This document shows, piece after piece, positions 21,127-29,050 of a stretch of DNA of 31,208 bases. The notes beneath the pieces are model-generated. The model searched no databases. It had not been told where the DNA came from and saw only the letters and a list, made by a program, of their open reading frames with translations. The DNA is taken from IMG/VR virus record IMGVR_UViG_3300034111_000586, positions 1 through 31,208 of that record; one strand, given 5' to 3'. Every line of letters starts with the position of its first letter. Within the stretch, counting starts at the first letter, position 1. The position numbers and the translations under genes are program-made. This DNA is from a virus.

Positions 21127-22097
21127 TGCCTGCTCCGTGGCGGCCCCAGGGGTACGTGCCTGATCGCGCGGCGACAGACAGGTTCGTCTCGTCGCTGAAG
21201 TACCCCACCCTGGCGGAAGCCGGGCCGAAACTCAAGAACAACGACAATCAAGACGTCGTTCTCTACCCGGCGATTCTCAAGGTCGATCCGCTCTACAAGC
21301 GTGTGGCCCAGGCAATCGGTTCGTGCGTCGGCCATGGCTGGGCCGGATGCGGGGACGCACTGGCCTCGACGGAAATCGTCGTCCACGGCGAGGCCGAAGA
21401 CTGGAAGGGCCGCATCCTCGAATCCTCGATTTACGGCGTGAGCCGGGTCGAAGCCAGAGGCAAGACCCGCGCGGGCACAGCCGACGGGTCGTTTGGCGCC
21501 GCAGCGGCGAAGGCCGTCATGCAGTGGGGCGTCCTGCACTACGGCGTGGACTACGGCGGCACGGTCTTCAAGGACTACTCTGGCATTCGCGAGAAGCAGT
21601 GGGGCGACACTGGCATGCCTGACGAACTGGAGAAGTTCGCCAAGCAACGCCGGATCAAGACCACGACCCTCGTCACAGATTTTGACTCGTATTGCAAAGC
21701 CATATCCAGCGGGTTCCCGGTCGCCATTTGTTCGGGCCAGGGCTTCACGATGTCCCGCTCGAAGGGAAAGACCGACGACGACATCGTCAATCGGGGCTTC
21801 GCCACACCTCGCGGCGAGTGGCTTCATTGCATGGCCGGGATCGGTAAGCGTGGCGGCAAGCGGCCGGGAGGGCTGATCTGGAACTCATGGGGAAGCAAGG
21901 CCCACACCGGGCCGCACTACTCTGGGATTCCTGACCGTCCTGACGACATACCCGCCGAGTTTCGAGGCTCGACGTTCTGGGTCGACGCTGAAGTCTTGGA
22001 CAAGATGCTCAAGTCTTGGCAAGACTCGTTCGCCCTCTCGTCCTACGACGGCTTCCCGCCCCGGAAACTCCCCTCGTGGACGGGAGGCATCCTGTGA
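21126..22097 (+). CDS. Papain-like cysteine protease fold protein, 323 aa
   Basis: The catalytic set of a C1A/papain-like enzyme is visible: Cys67 in GSCVGHGWAGCG, His234 in WLHCMAGIG and Asn253 in GGLIWNSWGS. A glutamine five residues before Cys67 (Q62) may form the oxyanion hole. There is no clear signal peptide. Length is larger than a minimal papain domain, with an N-terminal extension of about 50 residues. The natural target is unknown: virion maturation, peptidoglycan cleavage or lysis are all possible. Its place among membrane and lipoprotein genes favours an envelope or virion role. Confidence 0.8.
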   Translation: MPAPWRPQGYVPDRAATDRFVSSLKYPTLAEAGPKLKNNDNQDVVLYPAILKVDPLYKRVAQAIGSCVGHGWAGCGDALASTEIVVHGEAEDWKGRILESSIYGVSRVEARGKTRAGTADGSFGAAAAKAVMQWGVLHYGVDYGGTVFKDYSGIREKQWGDTGMPDELEKFAKQRRIKTTTLVTDFDSYCKAISSGFPVAICSGQGFTMSRSKGKTDDDIVNRGFATPRGEWLHCMAGIGKRGGKRPGGLIWNSWGSKAHTGPHYSGIPDRPDDIPAEFRGSTFWVDAEVLDKMLKSWQDSFALSSYDGFPPRKLPSWTGGIL

Positions 22098-22384
22098 CAA
22101 AGAAGGCCCTGCTTGCCGTGCTTGTGCTGGCCGGGTGCCAGCCTGAGCCAAGACTCACGCCGCAGCAGATCGAACTGCTCGGCGAGTGCTTCTCCTGCGC
22201 GGCCTACGAGGTCATCAAGGCCGAGTCCCTCACTCCGGCCCCGCAGCCGCCGCAGAAGTGCTGCGGGAAGTGCAAGGGCGGGCTCGTGAAGTCCGGAGAC
22301 GGCCTGGCGTGGGTGTCGTGCCCGTGCGACGACTCCTGCCCGTGCAAGACGAACTCCCTCATTCCCCCCAAGACCCTGCCGTGA
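22094..22384 (+). CDS. Cysteine-rich lipoprotein, 96 aa
   Basis: GTG 22094 overlaps the previous stop. The N-terminus MTKKALLAVLVLAGCQ ends in a lipobox (LAGC, Cys15), so it should be lipid-anchored. The rest has cysteine clusters FSCAAYE, CCGKCKGG and SCPCDDSCPCK, which may bind metal or form disulfides. Small lipoproteins next to membrane proteins in phages can be outer spanins, but the many cysteines and lack of long helix make this uncertain. Confidence 0.7.
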   Translation: MTKKALLAVLVLAGCQPEPRLTPQQIELLGECFSCAAYEVIKAESLTPAPQPPQKCCGKCKGGLVKSGDGLAWVSCPCDDSCPCKTNSLIPPKTLP

Positions 22385-22731
22385 ACCAGCAAGAACTCCG
22401 CGATCAACTGTGGCGGGAACTGCCGGTCCTGCGGCGAAACATCATCGGCCGCGAGAAGGTCGACGACATAATCACGATCGCCATCGAGCAGTGCCCGCTG
22501 GAGTTCTTCCAGCATATCTCGCAGGGCTCGAACGAGCAGGACGTGGCCCTGGCGGCCTGGGGGCAGTCCGTGAAGCGTGGCTACGGCGAAGAGGCCCAGT
22601 TCGGCCCGCTGTTCTGGATTCTGGTGAGCCCCTTGATTCAGTACTTGCTCAAGCGGCTCTTGGAGTGGTGGTTCGAGTCGCGGGCCAATCGCGTGAAGAT
22701 GGCCGGATGGAGGAGGGAGTTGACGAAATGA
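22381..22731 (+). CDS. Membrane-associated small protein, 116 aa
   Basis: GTG 22381 overlaps the lipoprotein stop. The first half is charged and helical (RRNIIGREKVDDIITIAIEQ); the second has a hydrophobic stretch (FGPLFWILVSPLIQYLLKRL) followed by EWWFESRANRV. That fits one membrane segment or an amphipathic helix near the membrane. I do not recognise the family. It lies in the middle of the run of envelope genes and is coupled to the next. Confidence 0.6.
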   Translation: MNQQELRDQLWRELPVLRRNIIGREKVDDIITIAIEQCPLEFFQHISQGSNEQDVALAAWGQSVKRGYGEEAQFGPLFWILVSPLIQYLLKRLLEWWFESRANRVKMAGWRRELTK

Positions 22732-23042
22732 CCGATGCGACCAAGCAGACGATCGTCGACACGGCGATCAAAGTGGCCGGAGACTTCGGCGTCCCCGTAG
22801 TCATCCTGGCGGCGTTCATCTGGATGGCCCGCGAGGCGGCCACGACGCTTCATGGCACCGTCGTCGTGCCCATCGTGGCGTCGCACACGGAGTTCCTCGA
22901 ATCGACTCGGGACACGCTGCACGAGATCGGAAGAACCCAGGCCCAGCAGGCCGAGACGCTCAAAGAAATGGCTATTTCGCAGATCGAGATCAAGCAGGCC
23001 GTACTTCGGTCTGGGACGAAGCCAACTTTAGGCAATGACTGA
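22728..23042 (+). CDS. Single-TM protein with coiled coil, holin-like candidate
   Basis: ATG 22728 follows AGGAGGGAG. A 104-residue protein with a hydrophobic helix (FGVPVVILAAFIWMARE), then a second weaker hydrophobic stretch (LHGTVVVPIVASHTEFL). A coiled-coil stretch follows (LHEIGRTQAQQAETLKEMAI). This layout is common in phage holins and holin-like proteins, but none is recognised by sequence. It ends the envelope run. A promoter-like box overlaps its stop. Confidence 0.6.
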   Translation: MTDATKQTIVDTAIKVAGDFGVPVVILAAFIWMAREAATTLHGTVVVPIVASHTEFLESTRDTLHEIGRTQAQQAETLKEMAISQIEIKQAVLRSGTKPTLGND

Positions 23043-23056
23043 AGTTTGGATACAGT
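23042..23056 (+). promoter_or_regulatory. Weak promoter-like box before the structural genes
   Basis: AAGTTTGGATACAGT matches the TTGTCTGGATACGAT form of the box at 11 of 15 positions, with TACAGT as a possible -10 element. The next gene at 23101 has an unusually complete ribosome site, AAGGAGGTGA (23088-23097), four bases before its GTG. Confidence 0.3.
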
Positions 23057-23100
23057 AAATGTGCCACGAGTTGGGCATGACCCACGCAAGGAGGTGACAA

Positions 23101-23451
23101 GTGGAACAGAAGATTCGCAGGAAGTACAAGACTTTCCCTATCGCGCTCTCGACCTCAACGGCGGCAGCGACGACGATCCGGTGGGACGATGTGGCCGGTG
23201 GCTGCATTGAGTTAGGAGCCGGGACGGCCGCGACATCGCTGCAAGTCTGGGCAAGCGACACTGACAGCGGGACGTTCGGCCGTCTATACGACTCGACTGG
23301 CGCTGCGGCCGACATCAAGTTGGCTCAGTCGTCGACCGAGGCCCGCGTCTACTCGCTCCCAGATGCCTGCTACGGAGCCGGGGCGATCAAGATCGTGGCT
23401 GGTCAAGAAGCAGCCACGGCGATCACCGCCAGCGTGATGCTCAAGACTTGA
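23101..23451 (+). CDS. Putative virion protein, beta-rich, 116 aa
   Basis: GTG 23101 follows AAGGAGGTGA, a near-perfect match to 16S RNA, suggesting strong translation. The protein is beta-rich and Ala/Thr/Ser-rich (TAATSLQVWASDTDSGTFGR, YGAGAIKIVAGQEAA), typical of small phage structural or fibre-associated domains. It starts the adhesin or fibre-like block. No specific family is recognised. Confidence 0.65.
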   Translation: MEQKIRRKYKTFPIALSTSTAAATTIRWDDVAGGCIELGAGTAATSLQVWASDTDSGTFGRLYDSTGAAADIKLAQSSTEARVYSLPDACYGAGAIKIVAGQEAATAITASVMLKT

Positions 23452-23471
23452 CGTCGGCGAGGAATTGCAGC

Positions 23472-23756
23472 ATGCCCAGGTACTTCCGCGCGACTCCCGA
23501 AGTCTACGCCACGATCTGTGCGCAACTGGACGCGGCATACGGTTACCCGCGACCCGAGACGCTGACTGATCGCACGCTTCCGGAGGCTGGCTCGCTGCCT
23601 GTTGACGAGATCGGCCGGGTGTATCTCGCCGTGTCGGCGGCTTACTGCGACTACGTCTTGCCGTCGCAACTGCTGCCAGAATTGCTCCTCACTGGCGCGG
23701 TGGAGGAGATCACCGCAGAAGACTATGCCGCCTTTCTTCCTGGGGATATTGAATGA
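23472..23756 (+). CDS. Hypothetical small protein, 94 aa
   Basis: ATG 23472 with GAGGAAT upstream gives a 94-residue acidic protein (RATPEVYATICAQLDAAYGY, then GRVYLAVSAAYCDYVL). It is mostly helical and lies between a virion-like protein and the large LamG protein, with an ATGA overlap to the latter. Proteins in this position often assist tail or fibre assembly; that is only a guess. Confidence 0.6.
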   Translation: MPRYFRATPEVYATICAQLDAAYGYPRPETLTDRTLPEAGSLPVDEIGRVYLAVSAAYCDYVLPSQLLPELLLTGAVEEITAEDYAAFLPGDIE

Positions 23757-26362
23757 TGGCGATGTCGCCCATCATCATGCGTCCGCTCGCTCGCAGTCCG
23801 CTGCCGAAGCGGATTGGCGGCCTGGGGCTGTGGCTTGACGCAAACAACGGAGCGAGTTTGACGCTCAACGGAGACGGCGTAAGTGAGTGGCGAGACCTCT
23901 CCGGTCGCGGGCGGCATTTTGTCCAGGCTACTGCCGCAAGCCAGCCAAATGCCGTGAGCCGCACCTACAACGGGCTGCGAGTGATTGACTTCGATGGTAC
24001 TCAGTTTTTGGAGGGCAACTCGGCGACGCTGAATCTCGCCCGCAACGTGCCGGGGCTCACGATCCTGATGGTCGCCAAGGCGGACTCGTACGGAGGTGCC
24101 GAAGTCCACCGGTTTTACAACTGGAAGTGCGGCGGCAACGACTTGTCGCGGGCCTCGCTGTTTGTTCAGGGGTTCGCATCGTCGGCTGAAATCTGGCTCC
24201 GCAGCCGCCGGCTCGACAGCGAGACGTTTTACGACGCCGAGTATGAAGCAGGCCTCGACGCGATCAACGCCAGCGTGTACACAGGCGTGATCAACTTCCA
24301 GGCTGCGGAGAGCCACCTGTATGTCGGCGGCTCACTGGTGGCGAGCAACCTGACCATGGGCACGCCCGGCCTTTCGTCCGACACCGACAGCCAGGACGCC
24401 TCGCTGGGCGCAAGGCTTGCCGACGGCGCGAGCGCGTGGGTGCAGCACCTCGACGGCTTTATTGCGGAGATGCTCGTCTACCAGCGAGTGCTGTCAGACC
24501 TAGAGCGGTCGCGTCTGGAGCAGTACTTGATCGACAAGTGGAATCCGCAGCCTGAGCCATTCTCTCCCGGCTCCCTCCCCGGCCTCGTCGGATGGTATGA
24601 CTTCTCGGACGCATCGACACTGACGGTTGTCGATGGCGAGATCACGGCTGTCGCGAACAAAGGAACCGGAGAGCCGACAGCGACGGCGTTTGAGGCCCTG
24701 GAGCCAGCATTCGTCGCCTCCGCACAGAACGGCCGCAGTGCCGCCCGGTTTCCCCAAAACGACGTTGGCATCGCCACCGGCCTGTCGGTGGAGGTTCCGT
24801 ACACAATCTTCCTTGCCGCTCGCCAGGGAGACGACGGCGATATTCGCCTGCTGTCCAGCGAAACCGATCCCAATCTCATTTCGATTCGCAGAACAAACGA
24901 CAACGTCGTTTACCTAAACGGCCAGTCAATCACGGACGATAAGTTTAGTGCCTCGCACTGGCCGACCTGCGTGACGCTGGAGGTTAGTTCTTTAGAGGCC
25001 ATGGTGCGATACAACGGCACGGATATCGCATCAACTGCTACTGTGGGCGACTGGGGCGACCTCCTCATCGGCAACGGGAACGACTACGAGTCGGGAAACG
25101 GCGACATATACGAGGTGCTGGTCTACGAGGGCATCCTCGCGCAACGCGAGAGGGTCGAGCAGTATCTGATGCAGAAGTGGGACATCCGACCGGTGCCGTC
25201 TCCGAAGATCACGGCTACCACCAGCCTGCCCTTCGCGTCCGCGTGGGCTTCCATCGACACGGACACAGAGTGGTATGCCGTCAAGGTTGGCGACGAATCG
25301 CCGGTCTTGTTTTCTGCCGGGCAAGAGGCATGGAACGAGACGGCCGCAGGGAGCCAGCAGCAGTCCTCGCAGCAACTGGTCGCCAGCGATAGGGGGGCCG
25401 CTCGGCTAGATCACTCGCACGCCAAGTTCGGGAACACAAGCCTGCTGCTCGCAGGGGGGCACCTACAATTGCAGGCGGGCGTCATCGACCTGTCGGCAGG
25501 AGATTGGACGATAGAGTGCTGGTTTCGGCCAGAGACTGAAGACCAGCCCGCAATGTGGCCGTCTGTCGTTAGTTTCGGGGACGGCTGGGTGCCAGGCGCG
25601 TGGTCGCTGCGGTACGATGATGACTCTGGGGCAGCGGGCGCATTCTCGGTGGTGGCCCATGACGAGGGCGCTCATTTGACGGCTGGCACCCCGTCGCCGT
25701 CTGGGCAGTGGCACCATGTCGCAGTAGTGCGAGACGGTGACGATGACAGGCTGTATGTCAACGGAGTGCTGGAGGCCACGCATACCCGAAACTTCACTGG
25801 GGAGCCAGGGGACTACATCTTACGCATCGGCGGCGGCTGGGACGGCGATAGCGCCGACTTGCTCGGCCACATCGACGGACTTCGTATTGTCTCGGGCAGT
25901 GCCATCTACACCGGACCTTCATTCACCGTTCCGGCGGCAGCGCCGACGGCGATCAGTGGCACAGTGCTGTTGATGAACTTCGACGCGCCCGCCACTCCAT
26001 CGCCCCGCGTGATTGAGATTTATCCGTGCGACGCCGAAGGCAACGCGGTCGGTCAGTTCACGGGAGTCGCGCTGTCTGGCAACGCGATCACGTCGCTGCG
26101 TGCGGAGGGCGTGTCCCTCGCGGCTACGGAGCCGGGCTACGTCTACCAATCCGGCTACGGCTCAGTGTACTCCTCCGGCTCGGCAGCGGAGTGCGACCTG
26201 ACTGGAAATCTACTGTCGGCGCAGGGGCTAAACACAGTGTACACGGACCTGCTGGGTGGATCGGGGTCGCTGTTCGTCACTGGCAATCCCGGCATCGACG
26301 CCGACGATCCGACGATTGCGACGGCGAAGGGGTATACGGTCTTTGGGTCGGAGGCGCCGTGA
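23753..26362 (+). CDS. Large LamG/concanavalin-like adhesin or tail-fibre protein, 869 aa
   Basis: Three jelly-roll domains are visible. The first two (about residues 20-260 and 280-475) each start with G-L-G/V-x-W-x-D and close with the same signature, LVYxxxLxxxERxxxEQYLxxKW, so they look like a tandem duplication. The third (about 560-740) has LLLAGGHLQLQ, DWTIECWFRPETE and GQWHHVAVVRDGDDDRLYVN, classic LamG pieces. The C-terminal 100 residues form a short repeat cap (LSGNAITSLRAEGVSLAA, LNTVYTDLL, GNPGIDADDPTIATAKGYT) shared with the protein at 27387. There is no signal peptide. It most likely binds host surface glycans as a fibre. Confidence 0.82.
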   Translation: MMAMSPIIMRPLARSPLPKRIGGLGLWLDANNGASLTLNGDGVSEWRDLSGRGRHFVQATAASQPNAVSRTYNGLRVIDFDGTQFLEGNSATLNLARNVPGLTILMVAKADSYGGAEVHRFYNWKCGGNDLSRASLFVQGFASSAEIWLRSRRLDSETFYDAEYEAGLDAINASVYTGVINFQAAESHLYVGGSLVASNLTMGTPGLSSDTDSQDASLGARLADGASAWVQHLDGFIAEMLVYQRVLSDLERSRLEQYLIDKWNPQPEPFSPGSLPGLVGWYDFSDASTLTVVDGEITAVANKGTGEPTATAFEALEPAFVASAQNGRSAARFPQNDVGIATGLSVEVPYTIFLAARQGDDGDIRLLSSETDPNLISIRRTNDNVVYLNGQSITDDKFSASHWPTCVTLEVSSLEAMVRYNGTDIASTATVGDWGDLLIGNGNDYESGNGDIYEVLVYEGILAQRERVEQYLMQKWDIRPVPSPKITATTSLPFASAWASIDTDTEWYAVKVGDESPVLFSAGQEAWNETAAGSQQQSSQQLVASDRGAARLDHSHAKFGNTSLLLAGGHLQLQAGVIDLSAGDWTIECWFRPETEDQPAMWPSVVSFGDGWVPGAWSLRYDDDSGAAGAFSVVAHDEGAHLTAGTPSPSGQWHHVAVVRDGDDDRLYVNGVLEATHTRNFTGEPGDYILRIGGGWDGDSADLLGHIDGLRIVSGSAIYTGPSFTVPAAAPTAISGTVLLMNFDAPATPSPRVIEIYPCDAEGNAVGQFTGVALSGNAITSLRAEGVSLAATEPGYVYQSGYGSVYSSGSAAECDLTGNLLSAQGLNTVYTDLLGGSGSLFVTGNPGIDADDPTIATAKGYTVFGSEAP

Positions 26363-27021
26363 CCTACTTCAGCACTCCACGCCACCGAGTGGCGATCAAC
26401 GCAAAGGTCGGCTCGTCCTCGCTGGCGAGGGCCATTATCAAGCAGTTCTATCCAAAGCAGAATAGGCTGATCCGCACGGCCGCGTTTCCGCCCGGCGTGG
26501 ACGAGACGAAGCGGCAATGGCACCGAATGTGTCCTCGCACGGGGAAGACTCGCAAGCCGGTGCTGCTCCTGGTGCGTGACCCGTTGTCGCGTTTTCTCTC
26601 GGCCATGCAACAGGTCGGACTCAAAAGCAAGGACGTTGAGGCGGCAATAGACTCGCTGGAAAACGACACAGCAGTGCCGTCGTTGCGCAACCGAAAGAGG
26701 CGGCGGCGGCCAAGCCGGAAGGATCGGCGTATCGGCCGCCTGCGAGACGACGTGCATTTCGCCCACCAGCACACGCTCGCCAACGGGCCGACCAAGTGCT
26801 ACCGATTCCCTGACCACTTAGAGCAGGCGGCTGCGGAGATTGGGCTGACGGGCAGGCTGCCAAGGGCCAACGAGGCCAAGAGAGAGAAGCCGACGCTGAC
26901 TCCCGAGCAGGAGGCAAGAGTTCGCGCGTACTACGCGGCCGATCAGTCTCTGTTTGCGTCGATCACGCAGGCGGGGCATGTGTACACGCCGGCGCTGCCG
27001 GTGGAGCCAGCCGAAGCCTAA
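26359..27021 (+). CDS. Sulfotransferase-like protein, 220 aa
   Basis: The N-terminus RVAINAKVGSSSLARAIIKQ carries the PAPS phosphosulfate-binding loop (KVGSSS), and LLLVRDPLSRFLSAM (R73, S77) matches the 3'-phosphate loop. The C-terminal YYAADQSLFASI resembles the end of Sulfotransfer_2 proteins. The middle contains a very basic stretch (RNRKRRRRPSRKDRR). GTG 26359 overlaps the LamG gene stop, so they are coupled. A phage enzyme here would sulfate a glycan or virion protein; substrate unknown. It is shorter than many family members but has both cofactor loops. Confidence 0.8.
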   Translation: MTYFSTPRHRVAINAKVGSSSLARAIIKQFYPKQNRLIRTAAFPPGVDETKRQWHRMCPRTGKTRKPVLLLVRDPLSRFLSAMQQVGLKSKDVEAAIDSLENDTAVPSLRNRKRRRRPSRKDRRIGRLRDDVHFAHQHTLANGPTKCYRFPDHLEQAAAEIGLTGRLPRANEAKREKPTLTPEQEARVRAYYAADQSLFASITQAGHVYTPALPVEPAEA

Positions 27022-27071
27022 AACCAGGCGGCAACTTTAGTCCTGCTCGCCTGCACTGGTAGCCTGGAGCC

Positions 27072-27383
27072 ATGGCTACTTTCAAGCAACTTCCGGCAGT
27101 GATGAACCTCGCGTTCAAGGCCGGTGACGCCGTGTCGCCGACGGTCGACTTCGACACGTCCCTGACAGGCCTGACAGTCTCGGCCCAGGTGTACTCGCTG
27201 GTTGACCGGAGAAAGATTTACGACATTCCGGTTGTGGTCTCGAACGCCACGAGCGGCGTGGTCACGATGTCAATTTCTTCTTCGCTCACGACGCAGACTC
27301 CTGCTGGCTCGTACGGTTGGCAGATGCAGTGGAGCAGCCCACTGCGAACTGTCATGGCTGGCACGGTCGATGTGATTGGGTAG
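27072..27383 (+). CDS. Small beta protein, BppU-like, 103 aa
   Basis: The ATG at 27072 has CTGGAG directly upstream, close but usable. The pattern LTGLTVSAQVYSLVDRRKIY, then a G-V-V-T-M-S-I strand and AGSYGWQMQWSSPLRTVMAG resembles the Ig-like N-terminal domain of baseplate upper proteins and other fibre-attachment domains. It lies between the sulfotransferase and the leucine-rich protein, consistent with a virion tail-tip part. The call is by resemblance only. Confidence 0.6.
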   Translation: MATFKQLPAVMNLAFKAGDAVSPTVDFDTSLTGLTVSAQVYSLVDRRKIYDIPVVVSNATSGVVTMSISSSLTTQTPAGSYGWQMQWSSPLRTVMAGTVDVIG

Positions 27384-27386
27384 CAA

Positions 27387-28472
27387 ATGCCAGTCTTCGT
27401 CTCGCCCGGCCAGATTTCCGCTTCCGTCTCCGGCAACTCGATCACGGCGAGCGTGTCTGGCGGCAGCGGCGTGGCTGTGTCCCAGTCCGCAAGCCAGCCC
27501 GTGTCGTTTCCGCAGGGAATCCAGACGCCAGCCCCCGTCCAGAGCGTCAACGGCCAGATCGGCAACGTCGTCATTCCTGTGGCAACCTGGGTGCCTCATA
27601 AGCCACCAGGCGTCGCCTGGCTGTCAAGCGTGCTGGACTCTGGCTCGTTCTCTCTTTCGGCTCGCTCGTCGACAGGGTATGCGGCCGTGCAGTGGTGGGA
27701 CGGATCGGTGCAGGCGTACGGCGCGGGATCGCCAGGGCAATACATCGCTGCTTCAAAGGCTGTCCTAGCGTCGGGCTATTGGGCCAAGTCGACCATCAAG
27801 CAAGTATTCGTCTGGTCTTGTGCATCTGCCGCGAACGCATCGCAGTCTGGCTCACTTACGGGGCTCTCCTGCTCTTCAAAGAAAGTCTTTGCTCTCTCGA
27901 TCGACGGCTGCTCGTCGCTGCTCGAAGTCTCGTGTGACTCGAATCAACTCACGAGCCTGAACCTCACTGGCTGCACGGCACTCCAGACGATCTCGTGCCA
28001 CCTAAATAGCCTGACGAGCCTCGACGTCAGCGACGCCACGCCCCTCCCGAGCCTGTACTGCCAGGGCAACTCCCTGCGAGGCCTGGACGTGACGAGAAAC
28101 ACAGCCCTGCAAGTCCTGTCATGCAGCACAAATCTCCTCGCGGCCCTTGACCTCTCGCAGAACTCGGCCCTGGTTGGCCTGTACTGCTTTGGCAACCAAC
28201 TAACAACGCTAGACATTCGCAACAAGCCTGCCCTGCGAGACGTGATCGCATCGAGCAACTCCATTTCGCTCGTGCGGGCAGCGGGAGTCGCCGCGTCTGG
28301 CGTGGCGGGCATGAACGTCGCGTCAAATCAACTCAACGCCGCGTCTCTGAACTCGCTATACACCGACCTCGCGTCAGTCCAGTCAGGCGTGATCTATGTC
28401 TCGGGCAACCCCGGCGTGGCTGGAGACAATCCGGCGATCGCCACCGCGAAGGGATACACGGTCAATGGCTGA
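27387..28472 (+). CDS. Leucine-rich repeat adhesin or fibre protein, 361 aa
   Basis: The N-terminal 120 residues are Ser/Gly/Val-rich and probably attach to the virion. Residues about 150-290 carry seven or more short repeats of about 21 residues, L-x-x-L-x-L-x-x-C/N-x-x-L (for example LTSLNLTGCTALQTISC, LTSLDVSDATPLPSLYC, LAALDLSQNSALVGLYC), with a cysteine column like that of BspA-type repeats. The C-terminal cap (LNSLYTDLA, GNPGVAGDNPAIATAKGYTV) is shared with the LamG protein at 23753. It probably binds the host surface. It overlaps the next gene by eight bases. Confidence 0.82.
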   Translation: MPVFVSPGQISASVSGNSITASVSGGSGVAVSQSASQPVSFPQGIQTPAPVQSVNGQIGNVVIPVATWVPHKPPGVAWLSSVLDSGSFSLSARSSTGYAAVQWWDGSVQAYGAGSPGQYIAASKAVLASGYWAKSTIKQVFVWSCASAANASQSGSLTGLSCSSKKVFALSIDGCSSLLEVSCDSNQLTSLNLTGCTALQTISCHLNSLTSLDVSDATPLPSLYCQGNSLRGLDVTRNTALQVLSCSTNLLAALDLSQNSALVGLYCFGNQLTTLDIRNKPALRDVIASSNSISLVRAAGVAASGVAGMNVASNQLNAASLNSLYTDLASVQSGVIYVSGNPGVAGDNPAIATAKGYTVNG

Positions 28473-29001
28473 CTTCTATCGCACCGTGGGCAAGCACAGC
28501 GTCCTGACGTCAGTGCCGGAACTGGCCGGGCAACTCGGGAACAATTTAGAGCCGAGCCCAAGCGGCCTGCCGGTGGCTGTATTCGGCGAGGGGCACCGAG
28601 ACCTGGGCTCGCTGGCCGTGGGCACGGCTGTCTTTTGGTGGCCCAACCACGCCCAGGAACTGTCTTCGCTGCTGGGCCTAGACTTGCAGCCCTCAAGTCT
28701 TCCGCAAGTCCCTGGCGTCCTGCCTGGATTCATCGTCGACGAGGCTGACTTTGCAGTGCCCCAGACCATCACGGCCACGCAGATTCGCCTCTGGCTTTTC
28801 AGAAATGGCGTGAGCCTGGAGGCTGTCCAGAGTGCGATCGACGCCATCCCAGACGAGGCGGCTCGCGGCGAGACTCGCATCCAGTGGGAGTATGCGCCCT
28901 ACGTAGAGCGGAGCCATCCATTCATCAACGCCCTCGGCCAGAGTCTTGGGCTGACCAGCGAGCAGATCGACCAGGCGTTCGTCGAGGCTGCTCGACTGTA
29001 G
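28465..29001 (+). CDS. Putative phage tail-module protein, 178 aa
   Basis: ATG 28465 lies inside the end of the leucine-rich gene. The C-terminal half (TATQIRLWLFRNGVSLEAVQ, DEAARGETRIQWEYAP, LTSEQIDQAFVEAARL) matches a pattern common in phage tail-module proteins, where it is predicted helical and of unknown role. The N-terminal half is beta-rich with PVAVFGEGHRDLG. It closes the fibre block. Confidence 0.6.
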   Translation: MADFYRTVGKHSVLTSVPELAGQLGNNLEPSPSGLPVAVFGEGHRDLGSLAVGTAVFWWPNHAQELSSLLGLDLQPSSLPQVPGVLPGFIVDEADFAVPQTITATQIRLWLFRNGVSLEAVQSAIDAIPDEAARGETRIQWEYAPYVERSHPFINALGQSLGLTSEQIDQAFVEAARL

Positions 29002-29026
29002 GCGAAAATCTCGTTGCGTGCGATTT

Positions 29027-29050
29027 TGCGACCGCTACGATCGGGTCGCA
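29027..29050 (+). promoter_or_regulatory. Hairpin at the start codon of the DUF551 gene
   Basis: TGCGACC (29027-29033) pairs with GGTCGCA (29044-29050) around a 10-base loop; the last base is the A of the ATG. No AGGAGG is visible ahead of this start. The hairpin could terminate the fibre operon or restrain translation here. Confidence 0.35.

Noticed and set aside
23753-28472. Diversity-generating retroelement acting on the fibre genes
   Set aside because: No reverse transcriptase and no template/variable repeat pair with A-specific changes is visible; the repeated ends are protein-level similarity, not DNA copies.
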